Assembly (NCBI GenBank): GCA_025998675.1
Contig: AP024673.1
Span: forward strand, 1,081,221 to 1,145,220
DNA from: Fimbriimonadales bacterium
Lineage (GTDB): Bacteria; Armatimonadota; Fimbriimonadia; Fimbriimonadales; GBS-DC
Direction of reading: 5' to 3'
Length of the DNA: 64,000 nt
Shown here: in pieces, positions 8,166 to 17,455 of the stretch
Numbering within the stretch: position 1 is the first letter of the stretch
Layout: each line of letters begins with the position of its first letter
Translations under genes and position numbers: made by a program
Notes under the pieces: generated by a model
Databases searched by the model: none
Told to the model about the DNA's origin: nothing
What the model saw: the letters and a program-made list of their open reading frames with translations, nothing else

Positions 8166-9452
8166 TCAGAGACTGGTCAGCTCGCCCAGCACGCCGTCGG
8201 GCGCGAGGTCGGTGATTCGCACGGGAACCAGTTGCCCGACCATGCTCGGGGGCGCGGCGAACTCCACCTGCAGGTAGCGGTCGCTCGTGCCCATCATCAG
8301 CCCCGACAGCTTGGAGCGGGTCTCCACCAGCACGCGCTCAACGGTTCCCAGCAGGCGCGAAGCGTACCGTTGCGCCGCCGCCTTGCTCACCTGCTGGAGC
8401 CGCTGCATACGCTCCGCCTTCACGGGGTCGGGAACCTGCACGCGCATCGCCTCGGCGGGCGTGTCGGGGCGCGGCGAGTAGCGGAACAAATGCGCCCGAC
8501 AGAACTCGACCTGCTCCACCACAAAACAGGTGTTCTGGAACGCCGCGTCGTCCTCGCCCGGAAAGCCGACCATGATGTCGGTGCTGACGGCGCAGTTGGG
8601 AATGCGCGCGCGCAGGCGGCGAATCAAATCCAGATAGAACGCCTGGTCGTAGGGACGGTTCATCGCCTGCAGCACGCCCGAATCGCCGCTCTGCAGCGGG
8701 ATATGCAGGTGCGGGCACATCTTCGGATGCGTCGCGATGAGTGCAATCAGGCGATCGGTGACCAGCGTCGGCTCGATGGAGCTGATGCGGATGCGCTCCA
8801 GCCCCTCAATCGCGCCCAGCAGTTCGCACAATTCGGCAAGGTCGGGACCGCCGCTGCCTGTGTCGGGTCCGTAGTCGCCAATCAGCACCCCCGTCAGCAC
8901 GATTTCGCGGTAGCCGTCTTCGACCATCGCGTGCGCCTCCTCCAGCACTTCTGTGTAGGGCGTGCTGCGCATTACGGGGCGCGTGTAGGGGATGGAGCAG
9001 AAACTGCAGTAGACATTGCAGCCGTCCTGAATTTTCAGCACGGCGCGGCTGCGGCGACGGACGGGCGCCTCGCCCGCCTGACGCGCCTGCGCAAGCTGTT
9101 CCTTGAAGCGCGGGAACTGCTCCAGCAGGTACTCCGCCGTGCGCAGCTTGTCGGGGTTAGGTACCACCAGATGCGCCTCGTCGAGCGTCTCGCCGCGCCG
9201 AATGGTGAACTGCGCGTAGCAGCCCGTCATCACCACGACGGCGTTCGGGTTCTGACGCGCCGCGCGGCGCACCGTCTGGCGCGACTTCGCCTCCGCCGAC
9301 TGCGTCACCGAGCAGGTGTTAATCACATACACATCGGCGGGCGCGTCAAACGGCACGATTTCGAAGCCCAGCGCCTCGAACCGTTCCAGAATCTTCTGCG
9401 TCTCGTACTGATTGACCTTGCACCCCAGCGTGGTGAACGCAGCGGTCGGCAT
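8166..9452 (-). CDS. mtaB: tRNA threonylcarbamoyladenosine methylthiotransferase
   Basis: This 428-residue radical-SAM enzyme adds a methylthio group to t6A37 of tRNA. It has the N-terminal UPF0004 domain (FTTLGCKVNQYET and VINTCSVT supply cluster cysteines), the radical-SAM motif CNVYCSFCSIPY and a C-terminal TRAM-like region. The GCKVNQYE opening distinguishes MtaB from MiaB and RimO. A TACAAT element ends 9 nt before the ATG without a ribosome-binding site. The 128 bp downstream (9453-9580) contain this promoter and nothing else obvious. Confidence 0.94.
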   Translation of the reverse strand: MPTAAFTTLGCKVNQYETQKILERFEALGFEIVPFDAPADVYVINTCSVTQSAEAKSRQTVRRAARQNPNAVVVMTGCYAQFTIRRGETLDEAHLVVPNPDKLRTAEYLLEQFPRFKEQLAQARQAGEAPVRRRSRAVLKIQDGCNVYCSFCSIPYTRPVMRSTPYTEVLEEAHAMVEDGYREIVLTGVLIGDYGPDTGSGGPDLAELCELLGAIEGLERIRISSIEPTLVTDRLIALIATHPKMCPHLHIPLQSGDSGVLQAMNRPYDQAFYLDLIRRLRARIPNCAVSTDIMVGFPGEDDAAFQNTCFVVEQVEFCRAHLFRYSPRPDTPAEAMRVQVPDPVKAERMQRLQQVSKAAAQRYASRLLGTVERVLVETRSKLSGLMMGTSDRYLQVEFAAPPSMVGQLVPVRITDLAPDGVLGELTSL

Positions 9453-9461
9453 AGCGCACGA

Positions 9462-9467
9462 ATTGTA
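9462..9467 (-). promoter_or_regulatory. -10 element of mtaB (likely leaderless)
   Basis: TACAAT within the context GTCAGGTACAAT lies 9 nt before the mtaB ATG. The same extended form recurs before hpt and thiE, and as TCAGGTACACT before parB and the GH10-like gene. Confidence 0.6.
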
Positions 9468-9580
9468 CCTGACGGGCGCACACGCCGCGTTGCAGGTACA
9501 GCGCGTATCGGCTCAGGCGCGGCTCCGCTGTGTCGGCGCGCGCGGGAACCGCAGGGCGTCGCTGTTATGAAGGCATGGCT

Positions 9581-11266
9581 CTAACACCCCTGACCAAAGT
9601 TAAACAGCACGGTGAGCAGGTCGCTGTCGTCCACCACGCCGTCGCCGTTCACATCTTCCGCCAGGCTGCCGCCCGACTGCCCGAACGCGAACAGCACAGC
9701 TAACACATCCGAATCGTCCACGCAGCCGTCGCCGTTCACATCGCCCTGCTGATAGGGGTCTGCATAAACGGCGTACAGATAGCAATACGGCTCCTGATTG
9801 TTCTGTCCCAGGATTGTGGTGCCGAAGTAGACGACGCGCCCATTGTGGGAGAAGCGTGGGCGCGCGAACACCACCTGGTTGCCGCCGTTTTCGCTGCCCA
9901 GCGGCGTCTCCCAGAGCAACTGCCCGTTGGTAGGATTATAACCGCGCGCCGCGCCGGGCGCACCCAGCTGCGGCTGCTGTCCCGTCACCAGTACACGGTT
10001 GCTCGGACTGACGATGGGGTATCTCAAAACGCCCTGATTGGAAATCCGCCATAGGAGCGCGCCGTTGGAGGCATACGCGCTCAGATGTGCCAGCGCATGC
10101 ACGACATAGAGAACGCCGTCTATGCCCACATCGGGCGCGGATACATCGTTGCCTGGGTCAAAGGTAGTCGCCCAGCGGAACGAGCCGTTCGAAGGATTCA
10201 CCGCCTGCAGCTGATGACCCGCTGACGACGAAAAGGCTGTGAGATAGACGGTACCGTCGGGTCCCACCGCGGGCTGGCACTGCTGCTGCGAAAATCCGCT
10301 CTGGCTCTGTCCGCCTGTGAAGACTGACCATCGTTGCCCGCCCGTCATCCGAAAGGCAGCAAGGAATGAATTGGTTCCCCCGCCATCGAACGCCACATAG
10401 AGCTGGTCTGGCGACTGCCCCGATTGAGAGGCGCCAAAGACGATTTCAGCGCCCACGGAGCCATATTCAAACACATTCGGGTCGCCGCGCGCGCTCCAGC
10501 GGAGTTGTCCCGCAGGCGTGAGCGAGAAGACGCCCAGCCCGCCGCCCGATGGAGAGGTATTGGTCGCTGCGTAGATGTTTCCGTCAGGACCCACCGTCGG
10601 TCCAGCAAAGAGCCAGAGCGCGCCCGATGTGCTGTCTGTGAACTGCCAGCGGAGTGCGCCGGTTTCGCCGTTGATTGCCTGAACGGTGCGCCCCGTGCCC
10701 ACATAGACCGTGCCGTCGCCGCCGATGGAGGGCGGTCCGTAAGGGAAGCCCGAAGCGAAAATCCATTTCAAGCCCCCATCAGGGCTAAGCGCGTAGACAT
10801 AGCCGCGCGAGTCGTGAACCACGACCGTGCCGTCCGGTCCCACAGCGGGGCGCTGATGAATATAGTCCGCATCCGCCTGAAAGCGCCACAGCACGCGCCC
10901 CTGCGGTGTGCGCGCCGTAACCTGCAGGGGGATCGTGTTGCTCGCGCCTGCGGGGGTCGTCACTTGCACGGGATGGCTGCCCAGCGCGAGCGATTCGGGC
11001 ACATAGGCGGTGATCGCAGTGTTGGTCCATCGCGTTGTCCAGCAGCGCACACCGCCAATCGTCACGAAACTGCTGGACGAAGGCGCGCCGAACCCTGTAC
11101 CGAAGATGCGCAGTCGCCCGCTGTGGGGCAGGCTGGCGGCGGAAAGCGACTGAATCAGCGGCTGCGCCAGCCCCGACGACCAGCACAGCGCCAGACACAC
11201 GATGAGGCTCCCCCGCCGCTCGAAGCCTTCGCGTTTCCAGTATACCCAAAACCAACGAATAGGCAT
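9581..11266 (-). CDS. Secreted PQQ-type beta-propeller protein with IPT/TIG and dockerin domains
   Basis: This 561-residue protein starts at ATG 11264-11266 behind a strong GGAGG; an upstream in-frame start is less likely. A signal peptide (about 15-40, ending SSGLAQ) is followed by an IPT/TIG domain (about 42-125), PQQ-like propeller repeats recognisable from recurring VGPDGTVY and NGALLW patterns, and a C-terminal type I dockerin pair (DVNGDGCVDDSDVLAVL and DVNGDGVVDDSDLLTVL) ending FGQGC. It lies 17 bp after a dockerin protein with which it shares 132 identical bases. Its ligand is unknown; no cohesin gene is in the window. Confidence 0.88.
   Translation of the reverse strand: MPIRWFWVYWKREGFERRGSLIVCLALCWSSGLAQPLIQSLSAASLPHSGRLRIFGTGFGAPSSSSFVTIGGVRCWTTRWTNTAITAYVPESLALGSHPVQVTTPAGASNTIPLQVTARTPQGRVLWRFQADADYIHQRPAVGPDGTVVVHDSRGYVYALSPDGGLKWIFASGFPYGPPSIGGDGTVYVGTGRTVQAINGETGALRWQFTDSTSGALWLFAGPTVGPDGNIYAATNTSPSGGGLGVFSLTPAGQLRWSARGDPNVFEYGSVGAEIVFGASQSGQSPDQLYVAFDGGGTNSFLAAFRMTGGQRWSVFTGGQSQSGFSQQQCQPAVGPDGTVYLTAFSSSAGHQLQAVNPSNGSFRWATTFDPGNDVSAPDVGIDGVLYVVHALAHLSAYASNGALLWRISNQGVLRYPIVSPSNRVLVTGQQPQLGAPGAARGYNPTNGQLLWETPLGSENGGNQVVFARPRFSHNGRVVYFGTTILGQNNQEPYCYLYAVYADPYQQGDVNGDGCVDDSDVLAVLFAFGQSGGSLAEDVNGDGVVDDSDLLTVLFNFGQGC
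9617..9748. repeat. 132-bp exact duplicate of the dockerin-coding DNA (copy A)
   Basis: Bases 9617-9748 are identical to 11320-11451. Both encode the dockerin calcium-binding loops at the ends of adjacent genes that otherwise differ. Exact identity, including silent positions, indicates a recent duplication or gene conversion. Confidence 0.95.
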
Positions 11267-11283
11267 GGAATTGCACCTCCTTC

Positions 11284-12816
11284 TCAACAGCCACTGCCGA
11301 AGTTGAACAGCGCCATCAACAGGTCGCTGTCGTCCACCACGCCGTCGCCGTTCACATCTTCCGCCAGGCTGCCGCCCGACTGCCCGAACGCGAACAGCAC
11401 AGCTAACACATCCGAATCGTCCACGCAGCCGTCGCCGTTCACATCGCCCTGAGGGCGCGTCAGGGAGCGATATTTGATGACGGTCAGCTCCCGCGCTTCG
11501 GTGTTCAGGTTCCTGAACACGGCGCCCACATAGAGGTTTTCACGGCTGTCCAGCCGCAGAATACTGGGATCCACGCCCCAGATGAGGCTGCCGCTATCCA
11601 CCACGCTCCGATTTTGCTCCTGACCTGTCTGGGCGCTCAGCACGAATAGAATCATGTCGTTCACTAAGGGCGGGGAGCTGGTTCGCCCGACCACAAACAC
11701 ATGTCCTGCAGAATCGACGGCGATATCGACAGGCACATCGAAGCAGTTCACGCAGTTTTGCCCGTAGAGGTGGCTCCACAAGCGCGGCGCGCCCGTCGCG
11801 CCCTCACGCTTCAGGGTGTAGAAGTTGTCGTTGAAGTTGCTCTCGTTGCCTTCGGGGTCGACGCTGCCCGTGATGTAGACATTGCCCTGCGCGTCGAGCG
11901 CGAGGCTACGCCCGATATCGCGAAGCGCCTGCACATCAACCTGCTCCCACAGCAGTTGCCCGTCGACGCCCCGCAGTTTGATGGTACCATAGGCAAGGAT
12001 TCCATTGCTGGTGGTAGCCCCCGTCACATAGAGGTCGTCGCTGGCGTCCATCACCATTTTCATCGGCGTATCGCCCGCGCGCGTGCCCCAGTTCTGCTGC
12101 CAGAGGAGAGCGCCGCTGGGACTGTATTTGACGACCATATAGTCTGGCTGGTTGTCTGCCATTACTGCCCCTATGAGTAGCACGGGATTGCCTGCCGAGT
12201 CCAGCAGCATCTGCACGCTGCTATCCTGCGAGTAGGGCGCGCTGGCGGGACCATCCCAGACCTGCGTCCACTGCAGCTGTAGGCTGGCGTCGAGTTTGAG
12301 CAGCAGCACATCCGCGCCATCGCCCACCGTGCTGCCCATGATATAGAGGTTGCCCTGAGCGTCCACCGCCACAGCCCCACCGCTCGTGGCAACGCCAGCG
12401 CCCCGACGGTACCGATAGGTCTGCAGCAGGTCGCCCGTGCTGGCGTCGCATTGGAGCAGCAGCAGTTCGGAGACGCCTCCCTGCCCTGGGACGCTGCCCG
12501 CGATGTAGAGGGCGCCATCCGCGCCGAGCGCCGCGCCGCTTGCCTGCCCATGACTCAACACGCTCGACCAGCGAATCGTACCGTCGGGGTCAAGCGCGGC
12601 GGCGCGGACGCTGCGATTGCTGGGGACGCCCGTGGAACCGACGATATAGACCCGACCCGCGCGATCCACCAGCACGCTGGTTAGACTATCGGAGTAGCTG
12701 GAAGCGATCCGCGTGAGCCATTCAGGGGTCAGATCCGCCCCTGCCACAGCCAGGCTGCTGACAACGCTTATCAGTAGCCACCCACCAAGCCTGAAAAAAC
12801 GGCTCTCGCTTTGCAT
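11284..12816 (-). CDS. Secreted SBBP-like beta-propeller protein with C-terminal dockerin
   Basis: This 510-residue protein starts at ATG 12814-12816, with GGAGGGG 7 nt upstream. A signal peptide (FRLGGWLLISVVSSLAVAGA) precedes propeller repeats of the SBBP type with recurring DAQGNLYI, DSAGHVFV and GDDLYVTGAT-like strands, and a C-terminal dockerin pair ending FGSGC. It is the first gene of a two-gene operon with the PQQ-type protein. A TATAAT promoter lies 20 nt upstream. The role is probably surface display or attachment; the substrate is unknown. Confidence 0.85.
   Translation of the reverse strand: MQSESRFFRLGGWLLISVVSSLAVAGADLTPEWLTRIASSYSDSLTSVLVDRAGRVYIVGSTGVPSNRSVRAAALDPDGTIRWSSVLSHGQASGAALGADGALYIAGSVPGQGGVSELLLLQCDASTGDLLQTYRYRRGAGVATSGGAVAVDAQGNLYIMGSTVGDGADVLLLKLDASLQLQWTQVWDGPASAPYSQDSSVQMLLDSAGNPVLLIGAVMADNQPDYMVVKYSPSGALLWQQNWGTRAGDTPMKMVMDASDDLYVTGATTSNGILAYGTIKLRGVDGQLLWEQVDVQALRDIGRSLALDAQGNVYITGSVDPEGNESNFNDNFYTLKREGATGAPRLWSHLYGQNCVNCFDVPVDIAVDSAGHVFVVGRTSSPPLVNDMILFVLSAQTGQEQNRSVVDSGSLIWGVDPSILRLDSRENLYVGAVFRNLNTEARELTVIKYRSLTRPQGDVNGDGCVDDSDVLAVLFAFGQSGGSLAEDVNGDGVVDDSDLLMALFNFGSGC
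11320..11451. repeat. 132-bp exact duplicate of the dockerin-coding DNA (copy B)
   Basis: This is the partner of 9617-9748, with identical sequence over 132 bp. It lies at the 3' end of the upstream gene of the pair. Confidence 0.95.
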
Positions 12817-12836
12817 GGACTTCCCCTCCAAAAACA

Positions 12837-12842
12837 ATTATA
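12837..12842 (-). promoter_or_regulatory. -10 element of the dockerin operon
   Basis: GGGTATAAT on the minus strand lies 20 nt before the ATG at 12816, with a GGAGGGG ribosome-binding site in between. No good -35 hexamer is visible, so this looks like an extended -10 promoter. Confidence 0.6.
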
Positions 12843-12882
12843 CCCGATCATAGAGCTATATTTTGCAGCGCGGTGAATGAGT

Positions 12883-14832
12883 TCATATATAAATCCGATA
12901 GGTCGGCACTTCGAACAGCAGCGTGATGAGCGACCAGAGCGACCCCATCGTGAAATCGCCCAGAATCAGCCCCAGCGCGAACTGAATCCCCTGCCGATGC
13001 ACATGCCAGCCCCCGAAGCGCAACAGACACACCTTCAGCAGCCAGCCCAGCAAAAAGGGGAACCAGAAGTAGTCCACCGCAAAACTCACGCCGAGCGCGT
13101 AGCCCGTCGGGTGGAGCGGGAACGCGGGCAGCAGCGTGCGCACGCCCTTCAGCCCCAGCACCATCAGCGCGCCGCCCGCCAGATAGTACCAGCGGTCGGG
13201 ATGGCGCAGCGGCTCGTCGGTCAGCCAGCTGTTGAGCCGACTGAACGACTCCTGCCCCAGCCAGAACTTGAAGCCCTGACACGCGCCCTCCGCCCCGTAC
13301 CGATAGGTCACATGCAGATTCGCCCAGCACACCAGCACGAACGCCAGCACGGAGACGCCCAGAATCAGCCCGCCCAGCCACAGCGGCGAGAGCGCATACT
13401 GCTGTCCCATGCGCAGCGCCTCCAGCTGATTGGGCATCGGATGGCAGCGGTAGCCACGATTGAACCAGTAGAGCGACTGCAACACGGTCAGATTGTCCAC
13501 GCCCAGCCCGCGCAGGGTGAACACATCGAACAGAATGCGCTGCGGGTTCACGAAGTAAATCTCGTGCGGCGCGCCCAGCTCCGCCCGCACGCGCGTAATC
13601 GTGAGCGCGAGCAGGAAGTAGATGCCAAAAAAGAGCGCGGCGACCCAGAAGTCCATCCGCAGCAGCAGCGCGTTGTAGAGCGCCAGCACAACCACGCCGC
13701 CGCCCAGCCCCAGCCAGCTCAGACGGTAGAGCGTGCGTTCGGGATGGTCAGGCGTCCACGCGGCGCGCCACGCCTCGCGAAAAGTTGCCCGTGCGCCCCA
13801 CAGCAGCATCAGCCCCAGCATCAGCCACGCGCCCGCCGCCTGCTCGTTCAGAAACGGGAAGCCGCGCCCCGCCGCCGCGTCCCAGCCCATCGTCGCGCCC
13901 AGCACCTGAAAGCCCTTGCGCGCCAGCATGAAAAACCACGCCGAAAACGCCAGCTCCGCAGGCATCAAATACGCCAGCCCCACCGCGAACGGATACGCCG
14001 ACATATTGAACGGCGCGGCGGCGCTCCACGGGCGAGTCGTCAGAAACTGACCGATGTTATATTGCTTAATCCACTCCACATGGGGCATCGCAGGGAACAG
14101 CACATGCAGCCCATTCAGCCCACTGATGGAGAGCGCGACGTTGAAGCCCGCCCACATCCAGCGCGACCCCCAGAACGCGCCCGACGGCTCCGCCATCGCC
14201 AGCGGCAACTGAATCAGCGGGAACGCCAGCTTCTCCCCCTGAGTCCACTGCTTCAGCACCAGATAGTTCAGACACAGACACATCACCACCAGCGTCAATA
14301 TCAGCCCTGCCCAGAGCGCGAGCGGCTTCGCCCACAGCACAAGCCAGTCCCAGCGGTAGGGCGAGACGCCGCCGTTGTAGTAGGCGCGCACGGCGTCCTC
14401 GTCCCACAGAAAGAGCGCATGGGGCACATAATCAAAAAACCGCTCGCGCCAGCCCGTTTCGGGCGTCCCGTGCCGCTGGAGATAGGCGATCGTCCCGAAC
14501 AGGTTCTGCAGCATATCGTGCCCCGCGAACACCGCGCCCGTGACGACGATAATGTAGACCACCGTCAACTCCGCGCCCGTGAATAGCCCCGCGCCCCGAT
14601 GCACGCGCAGCAGCCAGTTCAGCAGCGCGACCACGAACAGCGTGAAAATCGGCGTGATGAAAATCGGCAGACTGGTGATATCGAGCGTGTACCAGCGCAC
14701 CTCAATCACGGTAATCCAGTAGATGTTGAGCGTCATCAGGGCGAAACCGAGCGCAAGCGCACGGGGACGCACGCGCGCCGTTGCCGCGCCTTCATCGGGC
14801 GGCGCGACTGGTCTTCGTCGCAGAATCGCCAT
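12883..14832 (-). CDS. Polytopic membrane protein, DUF6785-like
   Basis: This 649-residue protein has about 12-14 predicted membrane segments, for example ALALGFALMTLNIYWITVIEV, IIVVTGAVFAGHDML and LALWAGLILTLVVMCLCL. Soluble loops carry GGVSPYRWDWLVLW and EKLAFPLIQLPLAM. The latter resembles oligopeptide-transporter-like membrane proteins, and the whole matches the uncharacterised DUF6784/DUF6785 proteins common in Armatimonadota and Planctomycetota. The ATG 14830-14832 has a GGAG site; a GTG at 14859 is an alternative. The substrate is unknown. It is divergent from the sensor kinase gene. Confidence 0.75.
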   Translation of the reverse strand: MAILRRRPVAPPDEGAATARVRPRALALGFALMTLNIYWITVIEVRWYTLDITSLPIFITPIFTLFVVALLNWLLRVHRGAGLFTGAELTVVYIIVVTGAVFAGHDMLQNLFGTIAYLQRHGTPETGWRERFFDYVPHALFLWDEDAVRAYYNGGVSPYRWDWLVLWAKPLALWAGLILTLVVMCLCLNYLVLKQWTQGEKLAFPLIQLPLAMAEPSGAFWGSRWMWAGFNVALSISGLNGLHVLFPAMPHVEWIKQYNIGQFLTTRPWSAAAPFNMSAYPFAVGLAYLMPAELAFSAWFFMLARKGFQVLGATMGWDAAAGRGFPFLNEQAAGAWLMLGLMLLWGARATFREAWRAAWTPDHPERTLYRLSWLGLGGGVVVLALYNALLLRMDFWVAALFFGIYFLLALTITRVRAELGAPHEIYFVNPQRILFDVFTLRGLGVDNLTVLQSLYWFNRGYRCHPMPNQLEALRMGQQYALSPLWLGGLILGVSVLAFVLVCWANLHVTYRYGAEGACQGFKFWLGQESFSRLNSWLTDEPLRHPDRWYYLAGGALMVLGLKGVRTLLPAFPLHPTGYALGVSFAVDYFWFPFLLGWLLKVCLLRFGGWHVHRQGIQFALGLILGDFTMGSLWSLITLLFEVPTYRIYI

Positions 14833-14846
14833 CGCTTCTCCGCTTG

Positions 14847-14874
14847 AATACGCCACCACTGGCAGGAATCCCTG
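14847..14874 (-). promoter_or_regulatory. Bipartite promoter-like element, site 2 (CAGGGAT-N15-CGTATT)
   Basis: On the minus strand CAGGGAT (14874-14868) is followed after 15 nt by CGTATT (14852-14847), 14 nt before the ATG at 14832. The -35-like half is nearly palindromic, so a CAGGAAT also faces the divergent kinase gene, but without a matching CG(A/T)A half at the usual spacing. Confidence 0.45.
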
Positions 14875-14900
14875 CCCATGCGTGGAATAAGAGCGTCGGA

Positions 14901-17399
14901 ATGGATTGGGTAGCGTCGGCGCTGGAGGGCGCCGCGACGGGGGTGGGCACGGAAGCCCTGACGAACCTGATACGCACGGTTGCGACTCTGGGCGGCGTCT
15001 GGAACGGACTGGTCTTGCAAACGGGGCGGGGCGCGCCGTATGTGATTGCGCACGCGCCGCACGAATCGAATCGGCGCATCCCCGAAGAACTCTTGCACGG
15101 CGGAGCCACTGCGGAGTGGCGCTGCATGGACGGCTATGCGTGGCTGGTCACGCCGCTGCCCGTGCCTGAGTTGTTTTATGTGCTGCGCACGACGCCCGAC
15201 CAGCAATCCCGCACAGAGTGGCGCATCGCGGCGCAACTGGCGCACCTGCTGGGACAGCACGAGAAGTTCCACCGCGAAATCAACGCGCTCAAGCGGCTCT
15301 CGGAGCAGCGGCTCACGGCGCTGGGCACGCTGTATGAGACCGCCATCGCCAGCGAGCGGGGCGGGCTGGAGCATTTTCTGAACCTGGCGACGCGACGCGC
15401 CGCGCAGGCGATGGACGCGCAAGCCTGCACGCTGATGCTGCTCGACGAGGCGCGCCAGACGCTCTCCATCGCCGCCAGCTACGGGCTGCCCGAAAAACTC
15501 ATCGCGGAGACCTGCGTCCCCCTCGGCGCGGGCGTTGCAGGACAGGTCGCCCTCACGGGCGAGCCGATACTGCTCAACGAACTGGACGCTGAACCGAGCC
15601 TGCGCCACCTCCCCAAACGCGCCGAGATTAGCAGCTCCATCTGCGTGCCGCTGCGCAATCAGGAGAATCAGGTAGTGGGCGTGCTTGCCATCCGACGCCT
15701 GAAACCCGCGCCCCCCTTCACGCAGGAAGACCTGCGCCTGTTTGTCATCTTCGCGAACCAGATTGCCAACGCACTGGAGAACGCCCGCCTCTATCAGCGG
15801 CTTAAGCAGAATGTGGCGCAGCTCACAACGCTGGTCGAGCTGACGCAGCTGGTGACGGCGGTGCTGGATGTGGACACGCTCCTGCAGACCGTTGCCCGTC
15901 AGATACGCGAGAAGGTCGGCTTCATACGGTGCGCGATTTTCCTGTCGGGCGACGCCGCGCGTATTTATCAGCCCCGCCTGATTGAAGGCTATCGCGCCGA
16001 GATGTTCCCCGTGCGCGGCTTCCGCAGGGGGCAGGGCGTGATTGGCATGGTCGCCAAACTGCGCCTGCCGCTGGTGGTCGCCGACGCGCAGCACGAAGTG
16101 CAACCGATGCGCGGATTCGGACGCGCGCTGGGCACGAACCAGTATTGCGTGATGCCCATCGTGGTGCATGGCAGCTGCATCGGCGTCGTGCTGGCGGATC
16201 GGCAGAACGAGCCGTTCACCCCAGAGCAGGTGGAGCTGCTGATGGCGTTTGTGAATCAGGCGGGGATTGCGCTGGAGAACGCGCGCCTGTACCGCGAGAA
16301 GGAGCGCCGCTATCAGGAGATACAGGAGCTGGCGGCGTTCCGCGACAACATCCTGCGCAGCCTCCGCTCAGGGATGTTCACCGTCGACGAGACGGGGCGA
16401 ATCACGACATGGAACCGCGCAGCGCATCGCCATCTGGGCTTCCCCGCACGCGAGAGCGTCGGACGCCACTACACGGAAGTGCTGAACCGAGCGGTCTGCC
16501 CCATCGTCGCCGCGCACTGCGAGCAGCTATGCCAGGCGATTCAGGAAGTGCTTGACGGCGCGAGCGGGCGCACGCTGTATAAGACGCCCGTGCAACGACA
16601 CGGGGAGACCCATGTGCTGAACTTCTCCGTCTCGCCCCTGATTGCGCGCGGGCGACACACGCAGGGCGCGGTGGTGCTATTCGAAGACATCACGGAGTAC
16701 CTGCGCCTGGAAGCGCGCCTGCACGAGATGGAACGGCTGGCGACCGTCGGGCAGATGACCGCCACTATCGCGCATGAACTGCGCAACCCGCTCACTGCGC
16801 TGCGCGCCGCCGCCGACCTGCTGATGCAGGAAGACGCGCTCTCCGACTCGCAACAGCTCTACATGGAGGTCATCCACGACGAGTCGCGCCGCCTGGCGGA
16901 GCTGGCGGACGAATTTCTGGAGTTTGCCCGACCGTTCCAGCTCACGATTCAGCCCACCACGCTCAAGCCACTGCTGCAGCGGGTTCTCTCGGTGCAGGAG
17001 CCGTACCTGAAGTCGGTGGGCGTGCAGGCGCGTCTGGAGTGCCCCGACGACCTGAGTGCGCCTGTGGACGCCGCCCGCCTCGAACAGGCGCTGCGCAACC
17101 TGATTCAGAACGCCGCGCAAGCGATGCCCAACGGCGGCGCGCTCACCCTCCGCGCCCAGGAAACCAGCGAATGGATTACCCTCGCCGTGCAGGACACGGG
17201 CATGGGCGTGCCCGAATCGATGCGCGAGCGCATCTTCACCCCCTTCTACACCACGCGCACACGGGGAACCGGACTGGGGCTGAGCATCGTCAAAAAGATT
17301 GTGGAGGGACATAATGGCAGGGTGACCCTTGAGTGTCCCCCAGAAGGAGGCTCCATCTTCACACTGTGGCTTCCGAAAATACACCTGAACGGCTCATAA
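14901..17399 (+). CDS. Soluble sensor histidine kinase (GAF-GAF-PAS-HisKA-HATPase)
   Basis: This 832-residue protein has a GAF domain at about 153-270 (LEHFLNLATRRAAQAMDA...LGVGVAG-like core), a second GAF at about 310-450, a PAS domain at about 480-590 (GMFTVDETGRITTWN), HisKA with His625 (AHELRNP) and an HATPase with NLIQNAAQAM, DTGMGVP and GTGLGLSIVKK. No membrane segment is present, so it probably senses a cytoplasmic signal. This is NtrB-type architecture and it directly precedes an NtrC-type regulator, its likely partner. The start at ATG 14901 has only a weak GGA site; the frame is open to 14781. Confidence 0.92.
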   Translation: MDWVASALEGAATGVGTEALTNLIRTVATLGGVWNGLVLQTGRGAPYVIAHAPHESNRRIPEELLHGGATAEWRCMDGYAWLVTPLPVPELFYVLRTTPDQQSRTEWRIAAQLAHLLGQHEKFHREINALKRLSEQRLTALGTLYETAIASERGGLEHFLNLATRRAAQAMDAQACTLMLLDEARQTLSIAASYGLPEKLIAETCVPLGAGVAGQVALTGEPILLNELDAEPSLRHLPKRAEISSSICVPLRNQENQVVGVLAIRRLKPAPPFTQEDLRLFVIFANQIANALENARLYQRLKQNVAQLTTLVELTQLVTAVLDVDTLLQTVARQIREKVGFIRCAIFLSGDAARIYQPRLIEGYRAEMFPVRGFRRGQGVIGMVAKLRLPLVVADAQHEVQPMRGFGRALGTNQYCVMPIVVHGSCIGVVLADRQNEPFTPEQVELLMAFVNQAGIALENARLYREKERRYQEIQELAAFRDNILRSLRSGMFTVDETGRITTWNRAAHRHLGFPARESVGRHYTEVLNRAVCPIVAAHCEQLCQAIQEVLDGASGRTLYKTPVQRHGETHVLNFSVSPLIARGRHTQGAVVLFEDITEYLRLEARLHEMERLATVGQMTATIAHELRNPLTALRAAADLLMQEDALSDSQQLYMEVIHDESRRLAELADEFLEFARPFQLTIQPTTLKPLLQRVLSVQEPYLKSVGVQARLECPDDLSAPVDAARLEQALRNLIQNAAQAMPNGGALTLRAQETSEWITLAVQDTGMGVPESMRERIFTPFYTTRTRGTGLGLSIVKKIVEGHNGRVTLECPPEGGSIFTLWLPKIHLNGS

Positions 17400-17455
17400 C
17401 AGCCAGCAAAGTTGCTAACAGGCGCACGGTGCGTCTGGTATAGGTGTTGGTTCCT

